Assembly (NCBI GenBank): GCA_019677205.1 | Contig: JAAMXY010000330.1 | Coordinates: 1-18,650 of the forward strand | From: Pinguiococcus pyrenoidosus | Lineage: Eukaryota; Sar; Pinguiophyceae; Pinguiochrysidales; Pinguiochrysidaceae | DNA length: 18,650 nt | Direction: 5' to 3' | Part shown: in pieces, positions 7,896-17,342 of the stretch | Layout of the letters: every line of letters begins with the position of its first letter | Position numbering within the stretch: position 1 is the stretch's first letter | Program-made: the position numbers and the translations under genes | Notes under the pieces: generated by a model | The model's input: only the letters and a program-made list of their open reading frames with translations | What the model was told of the DNA's origin: nothing | Databases searched by the model: none

Positions 7896-10219
7896 TCACA
7901 CTTCGAATGCCTTCTCTTCGTACTCGGCAGCAGCCGGGGGAATGTCATGTCGGTCGTCTTGAAGGTCAAGCTTCTGCAGCGCGCTGGCGAGGGACGGTGT
8001 GCGTCCCTCCTCGGGATCCGTTGATTGCTCGGTCTTCACCATCATCTCATGGAGGACCTCCGTCGAACATGCCAGCGGATCCGCCCTCATCTCCCGATTC
8101 GGTGCTTTGCTCATTTGAGATGATCCTGCGGGACTCAAACGATTATCTGGCGTTACCACAGGCTTCATTCCTTGCAGTTGAGGCTGCTTACGGGTAAAGG
8201 GGCCCTTCGCCATATCGACGAATCGCGACATGAAACTGGAGCGCCGGTCGTCGGGCGCGGACAGCTGCTTCTTCGACATGCTAGTCGCCAGCGACTTCGA
8301 CGACAGACGCCTCATGCTGTCGGGCAGGGCCACCGCCCAGGACAGCGGTCGCTCCTGGGCGGATCGCCTTCTACCAAGCCTGCGGGTCGAGGTGTTGCGA
8401 GGGTGTGAGATTTGCAACACGCTTTCGAGAGCTTGGTACTTTGACTTCCATCGTTGCCGGCTTACATGGGGTTCTCGCCGTTGCGGCCATCGGGGGAACT
8501 GGCGTGAAGCGCTGTGGACATTCGTACTCGTTCTTCTGCACTGTTCGGTTCGGACAGTGGCATCGCTCCGTCGGCGCTGCAGTTGCTCTGCGTCCACCGG
8601 CCCTGCGACAGCTCCGCCGATGTTCGTCGTGGGGACGCGGGAGCGTGCCGGTCGAGGAAAGGGTATTCCGTGCCGGGGTCGTCCGCCTGCGGCTGCGGCA
8701 GCGGCTGCGGTAGCGGCACCGGCGGCCGCATCATTCTTAGGGGAAAGGTGGGTTGAGACACCTTCCACTCCTTGGACGGCTTCTCCTGGCCTTCTTGAAT
8801 CTCCTGCAGGCCGCAGAACTGGACGGAATGTTTTGGTGTTGTCGGTGAGGGAAATGCTTCGCAAGCTTCTTGCCAGATGAGATTCCACGGTACCTTCACG
8901 CGACCTCCGTCTCCGCCACGGTGATATGGTCCACTGGACTCGGCGAGAAAGTCGAACGCCCACTTGGCCCATTCGAGAATGCCTTCTTCGGTGTACAAGG
9001 CGTCCTCTGCCTGCCGCATCACTTTGTCCTGCTCAGCCTTCGCCAGCTCTGCATTTCAGGATCCCCTGCCGTCAGCAGCTGGTGTCCAAGCTTCGAAGCC
9101 TCGGCCGGACGTACCCTGCTCTCTGCGGAGTAGCTCAATGGCGCGAGCCTGGGCTTCCTTGTTCTGCTGCGCGCAGAAGCCGACGCCGACCAGGATGTTG
9201 ACGAGCTCGTAGCCGCAGAAGAGCTCCAGCACATGATGGGTCACGAAGACCGCGGCCACGTACTCATAAGGGGCGAACAGGACGTTCACACAAATGGCCA
9301 CCGCCAGGGCAGAGATGCTCATGGCCCCGAAGAGAATGCTGCACGCCACGACTGCCTCGGCGAGTTGGGTGAGAGCGAGCGACAGAGCGTCTGGCGTCGG
9401 TCGTCAACGGTCTTCGCGTTTCTCACCTTTCTTGAGCAGCACGATGGGCCCCTTGTTGGATACCAGACTGTTGCTCGTGTGCAAGTACTTCATGTCTCTC
9501 CGCGGGATGGTTCGGAGGAAGTGGCTGCTGAGCCTCAGAATCCAGATGTGCTGCGGCAGTGATACCCCGGCGTTCATCGCCAGGTATGCGATGGCGACGT
9601 AGGCCGCCACCCGGAACGAGTTGGTGCCGATGACGGCGCCCATGATCAGGAGCAGCATGCAGATGAAGAAGGCCGCGAACAGCGCGTCCACGACGGTCAG
9701 AACGCCCAAGCCCCGGCCGAGGCGCAGCAGCATGCGGCGCCTGGTCAGCGAGGTTGGCATGACGCGGAAGTAGTCGTACCAGTGGAGCAAGCTGGCGTTG
9801 AGCGCCAGCAGGACCACGGGGAAGAAGGCGTCGTGAAGCACCGCCACGACGACGTGGCCCTCGGACTCGAGCAGGATCTTCGAAGGCGGCAAAGGCGAAG
9901 GAGTCATCAGAAAACCCCAGGATTCCGCGGCAGCTCCTGCGCCCAAGGAGGGCGGGCCGCCAAGTGCTCCGACACGTACCCCGTTCTCCGCCGCGACGTC
10001 CAGGGCGCTGTTGGCCACGGCCAGCGCCAGGAAGACGAAGAAGTACAGGCCCCGCAGCATGATGCTACTCAGGATTGACAGCGCTGCGGCGCTCTGCAGG
10101 GAGAAGGGCGGCGGCCGGTGCTTGTGCAGCACCAGGAACACGGCCACCATCAGGCTGAGCCAGCCGAGCCATACGATCGCGCTCAGCCCGAGAAGCACGA
10201 TGTCCACCGGTGGCGGCAT
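7896..10219 (-). CDS. seven-transmembrane protein with long cytoplasmic tail
   Basis: Four exons are modelled: 10219-9427, 9351-9115, 9048-8466 and 8379-7896. The introns are 75, 66 and 86 nt with donors GTGAGA, GTACGT and GTAAGC; all phases agree, giving 698 residues. Hydrophobic segments lie at about 7-31, 43-69, 122-147, 171-196, 203-225, 265-288 and 295-320. A charged helix follows (QQNKEAQARAIELLRREQELAKAEQDKV), then a Pro/Ser-rich tail of about 350 residues with a basic, Ser-rich patch (MRRLSSKSLATSMSKKQLS). The N-terminus is short, with no signal peptide. The topology resembles G-protein-coupled receptors and plant TOM1/THH1-type 7TM proteins, but no class motif was seen. The tail looks like a site for phosphorylation or partner binding. 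The start is the ATG before PPPVDIVLL; an upstream in-frame ATG exists at about 10315 but its sequence looks like UTR. Confidence 0.75.
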
Positions 10220-10625
10220 CGTAGTAGCGGCGTGAGAGCGCCGTAGAGGCCCAAGCAAGAACAAACCTGAAACGTTTCCGAGATTAGAATGGACTCGCGA
10301 GTCAGGAGGTTCCATAGAATGGTAGAATAAGCGGCGCTGAAGACATCCTCAGAACGATCATTGGAGGATTCACGAAGATCGCATGCAATCCGCGATCGTG
10401 ACTGGCGATCATACTTCAGAACAATGAAGAATTGGATAACAAAGCAGAACAAGGATGGAAGAGTCGTCACCTCTATTTCCACACCCCACAGCTTACGCAA
10501 GCCAGCCAATGCCTTCGTCCGTTGAAAGCATTTTAGAATGTTCTTTGACGTTCCGTTGGCCTTCGCAGAGAAAGCGCCTCTTATTCCGCTGTGTCAGAGC
10601 ACCTTCAGCGCTGCCAACGCACAGG
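10220..10625. promoter_or_regulatory. shared upstream region of two divergent genes
   Basis: These 406 bases separate the starts of the 7TM gene (-) and the small two-TM gene (+). Open frames continue into it from both sides but have non-coding-like composition. No clear motif was identified. It probably holds both promoters and 5' UTRs. Confidence 0.4.
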
Positions 10626-11126
10626 ATGGCAAGAAACGCGCCAAGGTTCAGGTACTCGGCGCTGCCAACGTCACAACCGCGCGAGGATCTCGTCACTTCC
10701 CTGGGCAGCGAGGACGCGCGCACGTCAGCGTCGGAAGGCATGGAGGCCAGTGACGAATTTGAGGCCCTCCTCCGCAAAGACACCGCTGCTCGACCTGTAG
10801 TTGGCTGTTGCACGAAGTGCTGCTTCGTGTTTTCGGTGCGTTTACGAAAGCTCGCGCTGCCGATGTGAGACCTCTTAAGCAAGGCGTTGCATGCGCAGAT
10901 TTCTGGCGTGCTGTTCCTGCTCTTCATAGGCATGCTGTTGCGCTCCGAGACCCTGTACATTCTGCCGGAAACCGAAGGCAGCGAGAAGAGAGACCTGGGC
11001 AACGCGACCCTGGGCGCCATGGGCATCTACGCGGGGTTCACGGTGCTGTCGGGAAGCTACTGGCTGAAGAAGCTTTTTGACGAGTGGCGAGTGCTGCGCT
11101 ACCAGCGCATGAAGTACGAGCTGTAG
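10626..11126 (+). CDS. small two-TM protein, possibly ribonuclease kappa / V-ATPase subunit f
   Basis: Two exons, 10626-10835 and 10899-11126, are joined by a 63-nt intron (GTGCGT...GCAG, phase 0), giving 145 residues. A hydrophilic N-terminal region (about 1-55) precedes a Cys-rich entry into TM1 (GCCTKCCFVFSISGVLFLLF, about 57-84). A luminal-type loop follows, then TM2 (about 106-130, GAMGIYAGFTVLSGSYWLKK) and a short basic tail ending RYQRMKYEL. Cys residues before TM1, two TM helices and a basic C-terminus match the layout of RNase kappa, which is known in animals as a V-ATPase membrane-sector subunit. The match is by architecture only. The start is uncertain because the frame is open upstream to an ATG at 10455; 10626 was chosen because upstream residues look non-coding. 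Confidence 0.65.
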
Positions 11127-11380
11127 ATGGAACGGAGGATGATGTCGATTGGCAGTCCGGCGATTTTGAATGCTTTGAGATGCTCGGCAGGAATGGATCT
11201 TGGCGGCAGCCTCCTCTTCAAGTGTGAGACAGAGCGCGATGCCACGGCTCTCTTTCCTTTTTGGCAAGAAATGGCAAAGAAGGGAGGAACGAAGCTCGAA
11301 TGTCGAAGAACTCCACCAGGTTTTTGGTACACGCACCGCTCTCCGTCTCGATGGGGACAGTTTCGAACTTGCTTAGGAAC

Positions 11381-13030
11381 TCACTCGATCTGCACAAGGA
11401 TTTGCTCGTCAATGGACCCGAGAGTGCCAGACAGGAAGCTGTTGAACATGGCCAGCGAGGCTTCCGGCTTGTCCATGGGTGCCATGTGGCCAGCGTCGTA
11501 TATCTGCAGGAACTGCAGCTTGCCTCCGCTTCTGAGCAGTCCGACCTCGCCCAAGCCTTCAACCGTCCATGGCTCGTCCTTGGCGTCATTGAAAGCCTGC
11601 TTGCCGTCCCAGTCCAGATCCAAGGTCCACGCCTTGTTGCCCATGAAGTTGCAGATGAAGTCCAGATCGCCTAACCCACCGTCAGAAGTGTCAGTGATGC
11701 GATCGCAAGCCTCGGCTGCACGACCTCAACCATGCACTGCGTTCTTACCCGCGTAGATCAGCACCGAGACGTCCGCCGAGAGGACATTGGCGACCTCCGC
11801 GTCGAAGTTCTTCATCCAGTCCGCGCGGAAGTCCGCGTTCACGTTGTAGTTGCACGAGACCCACTTGGCGGCTTCCGGGGCCACGTGAAGAGCTTCGACG
11901 GTCGAGTCCGCCTGCAGGAACTGCTCCTCGTCGCTGAAGTCGTAGCAGAGCTGGCCTTCGCACTGCTTGGTGAGGTCATACACGTTGCGACCTGTGACTT
12001 GGTAGGGCGACACCAGCTTGGCGTTGCAGAAGCTCTGCGCAAAGGGGCAGATGGCCGTGCTGCTCTGGCACTTCTCGATCAGCTGGATGCACTGGGGCAC
12101 GGCCGCCTCCATCGACGCGAGGACCTGGTCGCTGACCGTCTGGATGCCCTTCGTGTTGTTCACAGCCATGCTTGGGTAGTACTTGTACTGGATCTCCGGC
12201 TTCGTGAGACCGTTGCCGACGCCCAGGCCCAGCAGGTTGATCAAGTTCTTGGGATCGTTTCGCATGCCGTCCACGATGCGGCTCGCGATCGCGGGCGCGT
12301 AGTGGCCTCCATACGACTCGGCGAAGAGGTACAGGCCGTTCTTTGCGTACTCCGGATGGCTCTTGAGCATCTCGTTTAGGAAGGCGTACATGTCGTCCGC
12401 CACCTCGGCTTCGTTGTGGTCGTAGTCGTCCTTGTCGCCGTAGCTGAAGCCCACGCCGGCCGGCTGGTCGACCCACATGATGTTGGCGTGCTCGTTCCAG
12501 GAGTACAGGTTGCGCAGGGTGGTCTTCCCATCATCATCGATCTTGCACGGGCCGTTCTCGGCCAGCAACGCCAGCTGCGACGAGCAGCCCGGCCCGCCCG
12601 TGAGCCAAACTGCAGTGGGGGCGCTCTCGGGGTTGTTTCTCGCCTCGAACCTGCGGTGCAAATCGCGCTCAGTTTTTCCGTTCTGAAGCTTTCTGCAGCT
12701 TTCTGCAGCTTTCTGAGGCTTTCTGAGGCCCTTGGGGTGGACTCACATCCAAAAGAAGTAGTTTTTGTTGGAAGAGCCGTCGATTTTGAAGTATCCGGAG
12801 ATGGATTTTACGCCGTCTTCGCACACCTCCGTCACTTCTTCGTCTCTACACAGCGCACAAGTCATTAGAAACGCGGGGTTTTCGCCGGGTCCAAGTCTTT
12901 CAGATACGTACTGGAGATAGCCGTAGCTGATGGCGCCGTTGCTGAGGTACATGAGCGGTTTGCGCGCGAATTCCGCAGTGGCCACCGCGGCAACGAGGAG
13001 AAGGGGCAGAACGCCCAGCATCTTTGCCAT
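11381..13030 (-). CDS. serine carboxypeptidase, peptidase family S10
   Basis: Three exons, 13030-12747, 12650-11749 and 11670-11381, encode 491 residues; the introns are 96 and 78 nt with GTGAGT and GTAAGA donors. It removes C-terminal residues from peptides, probably in the vacuole/lysosome or outside the cell. A signal peptide (MAKMLGVLPLLLVAAVATA) leads to a short propeptide-like region and then KNYFFWMFEARNNPE, whose continuity across intron 1 confirms the splice. The oxyanion motif LTGGPGCSS follows. The nucleophile is Ser207 in FAESYGGHYAP, the catalytic Asp is Asp399 in GDLDFICNFMGN (exactly at exon 3) and the His is His457 in AGHMAP. All three are present, so the enzyme should be active. 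Length is normal for the family. The presequence lacks an aromatic residue after the cleavage site (A|EFARK), so it looks secretory rather than plastidial. Confidence 0.93.
12685..12731 (-). repeat. 10-bp tandem repeat inside carboxypeptidase intron 1
   Basis: About four and a half copies of a 10-bp unit (plus strand GCAGCTTTCT and GAGGCTTTCT variants) lie within the 96-nt intron. On the transcribed strand they read AGAAAGCTGC, so half of this intron is purine-rich repeat. Later copies share a substitution, showing stepwise duplication. Confidence 0.85.
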
Positions 13031-13458
13031 GGTCGGGGACCCCGTCGACACCTGCGCCCTAGGTCCTAGAGTCTGCGGAAGGATGCGGTATCACCTCGGA
13101 TCCAGGTGAACGGCGTTTACGATGAATTCAAAGTGTTGTGGCGCGAAACACGAAACACCAAAAAACCCAAACCTCGAACTTGCGTTTGAGGTTGCAGTCA
13201 GGATCGATCGAGTGCACAGAATTGACTTTGTCGGCCGTCGTCGATGTTCGATCGTCTTCTGCCAGAAAGCGAGAAAAAAAGCCTTCTTATCCCCAAAACA
13301 TCAGCGGAGGCGTCAGCGTCAACGTCAGCGCTTGTCAGCGCGCTCCCTTCGGTCTCTCCTTGCCGCTTTCTGGCGGACTTGCTGATCGAGAGAGTGTTTT
13401 CGTGCAGGGCAGATGCTTTGCTTGTAAGAGAAAGAATCTTGGCTCTTAGGTTCCTATG
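13031..13458. other. spacer between two minus-strand genes with CGTCA repeats
   Basis: These 428 bases separate the LETM1-like stop from the carboxypeptidase start. Reading frames in it are unconvincing. Three CGTCA cores (TGACG on the gene strand) recur every 6 bases at 13311, 13317 and 13323, and a GTCAG follows at 13333. TGACG is the core bound by bZIP factors, including stramenopile aureochromes, so this may be a promoter element of the carboxypeptidase gene, about 290 bases upstream of its ATG. Confidence 0.4.
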
Positions 13459-15597
13459 TTACACTTCGGTTGTGCGGTCCTGCACGACTACGCTACCTCT
13501 ACGAAACGAGCGCGCTGCTCCGACCCAGCGGGCAAAAACGATGTTGAGAGTCCCTGCACCGAACCCGCTCTCCAGTTCGTTTTCGATGCTATCCACCTTG
13601 TCAATCGACTCGTAGATCTTCAGAAGATTCTGGCGGCGATCCGTATAGCAGGAAGGGAAGAAGTCGGGGAAGAAACGCTGAATAAAGGAAAACACTAGCA
13701 CATGTCCAACCGGTGTCAGAGGGATAATCAGAATGATAACAAAGGGGATGAAGGTCAAAACGTCCTTGAAAGTCCGTCTCAGCGTACGCACTTCCCTCGG
13801 CTTGAGCGTGTAGTTGGTGGTGGCCGCACGCGCGATCAGGCCCAGCGCGTACTGGATGTCGTTGAACATGATCTTCGTGCCGAGCCAGTAGAATTTCAGG
13901 CCCTCTCGCACCTTCTGCCACAGGTCCGTCCAGAAGTTGCTCAGGGGCCCCCACTCGAGCTTGATGCTGATGTCGGCGTCGGCCAGGCCAAGGCGGACGA
14001 GGAGGTCGCGCACCTCCACCTCCATTACGGTGACTTCCGCCTGCTCCACGGCGCGGTCGAAGATCTCCTCATCGATCTTCAGCATGCTGGCGAGCTACTC
14101 AACCCAAAACAACATGTCAGCATTGCCAGAACACCACGCAATGGAGCGACGCGCCGAGGGCGTTACCTGCGTGTCCAGCAGGCCAAACTCGGCGACCAGG
14201 AGCCTCTGCTCCGCCTCGGGCATGAAGCCCTGGTCGATCTCATTGATGAGAGACACGCAGGCCACCTCCATCTGCTGATCGAGGTTCGCCAGGCCCAACA
14301 TCTTCTTCCAGCGGCGTGCCTGGTTTCATTGCGACAAAGATCTCAGGCCCCGAGGACGTGAACGGGGGGGAGGGGGAAGTAGCATCCTTCATAAAAGATC
14401 CGGCACTCACCGCCTTTTCCAGTGAGCGAAGCTCTGTTCGGAGCTCGGCCGCCTTCGCGGCAAAGTCTCGGGACGGCTCGACCGCCTCCTCCCAGCGCAG
14501 AACTCGCAGCCTCTCTGCCACTTCGTCACGGGCCTTGCGGACATTGTCATACTCGGTCTGCCTGCGGTCCTTCTCCTTTTCCTTCTCCTCTACGATGGGG
14601 TCCGCCTTCGCGATCTTCAGCACAGCTGTTCGGCTCGTGGGTGTCGGGGCGGCCACGTGGGCCTCCTCTTCCTCAGAGCGGCCATTCAAGCGCTTGTAGA
14701 GCTCGCCACCAAAATTTACAACTTCTCCCCTCGCGCTGTCCCAGTCGACGGTGCCGTCCTCGCGCATAAACAGACGCAGCAAGGTCTCGTTACGCGGTTT
14801 GCGGAAGAAGTCCAAGGCGATGGACTTCAGCTCCACCAGGGCCTCCTTCTCGGCCTCCGATGGCACCTGGAAGCCCTTGTCGCTGGCGTACACCTGCGGG
14901 TCGTCCGGCTGGCTCGAGGCCGGCTGCGACTCCTCGGCGGCCTTGACTTGCTTCAAGGTCGGGGAGAGCGCCTCGATCGCTTGCTGCATTCTCTCCTGCA
15001 GGTTGGCCGTTTCTATCTCCGTGAGGCGGAACACGGGCTGCAGGGACTCTCTGCGCATGCGCAGCTGGTCCATGTTCCGGCCGAGGCGGCGCCGCAAGCG
15101 ATCTAGATCCAGGGCCTCCAGCTTCATGAACTTCGTGCGCCGGGCGGACACCTCTTCCTCCGTCGCATCGTCCTTGCCAATGCGGCCCGCCACAGCGCCC
15201 ATGCTGACCACAAACTCCGCAGAGGTGAGGTCCGTGCTGATGCGCTTGAGCCACATCGCGTCCCGAATCATATTCACGCGCCGCGTCTGGAGGCGGCCGT
15301 CCGGGCGCAGGAGCAGGTCTGGCGCGATGTCGGTGGCCGCGCCCTGCGCAGAAGCCCGATCGGACATGTCCGCAGCCATGGTCTGGCGCGTGTCGTCCAG
15401 GAGGAAGAGGGTGGTGGCCGTGGCCGCTTTGACATTGTACCGGCTGCGCGAAAACGAAAGAAAGCCAGTTGGTGAATCTGCGCGCCGCGCTGCTGCTCAG
15501 CACGGAGGACGTACCCGAACGACGAGCCCACTCGCGCGCGGTTGGTGAGCGCGCTGGCGCCCATGATGACGAGGAAGATCTCCGCGAGCACCCGCAT
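13459..15597 (-). CDS. LETM1-like membrane protein with plastid-type presequence
   Basis: Four exons, 15597-15515, 15443-14411, 14319-14167 and 14094-13459, encode 634 residues. Introns are 71, 91 and 72 nt and all phases agree. LETM1 proteins act in cation/proton exchange and volume control, classically in the mitochondrial inner membrane. The C-terminal part (about 475-580) shows the family core: FYWLGTKIMFNDIQYALGLI, KPREVRTLRRTFKDV, a hydrophobic helix (TFIPFVIILIIPLTPVGHVL, about 537-556) and QRFFPDFFPS. The N-terminal 400 residues are mainly charged helix and coiled coil. The first exon encodes MRVLAEIFLVIMGASA followed by LTNRARVG, a signal peptide with Leu after the cleavage site, a permitted residue in plastid presequences. 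That suggests plastid rather than mitochondrial location. The 14319 acceptor is the best of three in-frame AG choices. The protein ends soon after the core, lacking the EF-hand tail of animal LETM1. Confidence 0.85.
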
Positions 15598-16117
15598 GGC
15601 GCTCTGGCCGGTTCGAAAAGAACCCACTTCAACCGCTTTTCGACGCGCTACGACACGAGCAGTTCGCCCAAGCTGTCCGACGCGCTTCCTGAGGCGCCGC
15701 AGCGGCTCTCCCGATCGGTCGCTGTGTGGCGCGGGTGCGAAGCGCGCTTTAGTAAAGGCGAGTTTAAGTGCAAGCGGCCACGGGTGCGCGGGAGACGCCA
15801 CGACGCACAAAACAGAATTTTGAAATCTGTTACGACGTTCAACTCTGCGACGACCTAATTTAGCAGGCCAGGGGGCTCGATCGCCATTTGAAGCGACTTT
15901 GAATTTTCTGGGTGATCGTTGGCCTATGACGGGGCAGCTGCACGAAGAGCAATGGACGAAGGTACGTCAGAAGCTCCCGGATTGGTGCAGCCAAAGCGAA
16001 CCTCAAACCGGGCCGACATTTCAAACTTGAAGCGGCGGGAAACTTGCGTTGTGGCTGAGAAGCGCCATCCGCGCCACCGCGTCCTTCCCAGCGCCGCACC
16101 CTCCCTCCACGAGCATC
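15598..16117. promoter_or_regulatory. divergent upstream region of LETM1-like and thioredoxin genes
   Basis: This 520-bp stretch separates two divergent starts. It contains GCGGGAAA at 16035-16042, matching the E2F half-site and lying 76 bases before the thioredoxin ATG, and an ATTGG (CCAAT) box at about 15980. Open frames entering it lack coding character. Confidence 0.4.
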
Positions 16118-17056
16118 ATGTCGTCCCTGTGGCTCCTGCTCCTGGCCGCGATCGTCGGCGGGGCCTCCGCATGGCTGCCCCAAGCCACGACGTCTCTGTC
16201 CGCCACTTGGGCACTGTCCTCCACGTCGAGGTAACGCGTGCCGCGCAGCCGCAGCGGCGAAATAGATGTGGTGCCACGCGAGAGAAGAGGGATGCTGGGC
16301 GTGCGAAGGCGAGAGAGCGCCGGCCGAGCGTGCTGCCGGGGAAGAAAGCTCCAAGTGGAAGTTGCTGAGCGAGTTGAATTTGCAGGGCAAAGCTCGTGGA
16401 GATCCGAGCAGGCTGGACGGCGTTGACGGACCTTGACGACGATGACGACGACGATGATGACGAGTATGACGACGATGACGAGGAGGAGGACGAGGACGAG
16501 GAGGACGACGACGACGAGGAGGACGAGGAAGACGACGACGGGCACGGCGCCGTGCAGGAGGTTGACACGCTGGAGGAGTTCGAAGCGATTCTGGGCGAGG
16601 CGGGCGGTTCTCTGGTCGTCGTGGACTTCAGCGCGACGTGGTGTGGGCCGTGCCGCCAGATTGCACCTGCTTACGCCGAGATGAGTGAAGAGGTGGGTTG
16701 GCCGCTCCGCCGAATTCCATGGATGTTCTGCGCCATCCGCGGTGGAATCGCTCACTCGCGTGGCTCGTAGGACGAGTTTGACAACGTGGTGTTCCTCAAA
16801 GTGGACGTGGACGAGAACGCAGAGACCGCGCAGGAGTATGAGGTTCAGTCCATGCCGACTTTCGTCTTCATCAAGGTACGGCCCGCGGCAGCGACCTTGC
16901 AGCGATGCGGTGGCTGCGGCGTGTGATGCCGGTGCGAGGCGGATGCGGTGGGCTAACGCTGCTTCGGTTTTGGAATGGCAGGAGGAGGAGGAGGTCGCTC
17001 GCTTCTCGGGCGCGGACGCGGAGCGCGTTCGGAGTACGATTCGCGAGAACATGTAG
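16118..17056 (+). CDS. plastid-targeted thioredoxin with acidic spacer
   Basis: Four exons, 16118-16230, 16386-16692, 16771-16875 and 16982-17056, encode 199 residues. Introns are 155, 78 and 106 nt, all GT-AG with matching phases. It reduces disulfides in target proteins. The N-terminus [18 protein letters not shown] is a signal peptide followed by Trp19-Leu-Pro, a plastid presequence signature. Residues 53-89 are almost entirely Asp and Glu. The thioredoxin fold follows (about 92-199): [29 protein letters not shown] with Cys124 and Cys127, [15 protein letters not shown] and the cis-proline Pro169 in [10 protein letters not shown]. The usual NGK or DGK turn after this strand is replaced by four Glu residues, and the splice between exons 3 and 4 falls exactly there. 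The catalytic features are complete. Which thioredoxin subtype (m, f, y, h, o) it represents cannot be decided. Confidence 0.93.
16429..16540 (+). repeat. GAC/GAT/GAG codon tract in the thioredoxin gene
   Basis: About 37 nearly uninterrupted Asp and Glu codons, mixed rather than one pure triplet, lie between the presequence and the thioredoxin fold. The codon mix suggests selection for acidity or old slippage rather than recent expansion of one triplet. Confidence 0.9.
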
Positions 17057-17342
17057 TGACGTCGGAATTGGATGCCGCAGTCGCACGCTCGAGACACCAG
17101 GATTGCACGTTCGCAGTGCTCCCTCCGCAGCACAGAATGCCTCATTACGATTGCTAAATATCCTGCAAGTCCTCTACTGGCGATGGAATCGGGCGTATCA
17201 CGCGGCAAATAATCGGATTGTTTCTCGAAGTCATCCTTCAAAGCGCGGCAGACACTCGGGGTGTTCCAGGACACCGGCCTTCAGAGCACCCCATGCCTTC
17301 TCTGCAAACGCGCCAAGCACGAGAATGCACGTCGCTACGAGA

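Noticed and set aside
11732-12379. Plus-strand ORF of 215 codons
   Set aside because: Antisense to carboxypeptidase exon 2, which carries the catalytic serine motif.
12685-12731. Short regular repeats considered as a CRISPR array
   Set aside because: Units are 10 bp and directly tandem with no spacers, and the genome is eukaryotic.
14751-15548. Plus-strand ORF of 265 codons
   Set aside because: Antisense to the main LETM1-like exon, which has matching splice phases and family motifs.
16021-17274. Minus-strand ORF of 417 codons spanning the thioredoxin gene
   Set aside because: Hydrophobic run in it is only the reverse of the Asp/Glu codons, and the plus strand has a spliced thioredoxin with WCGPC.
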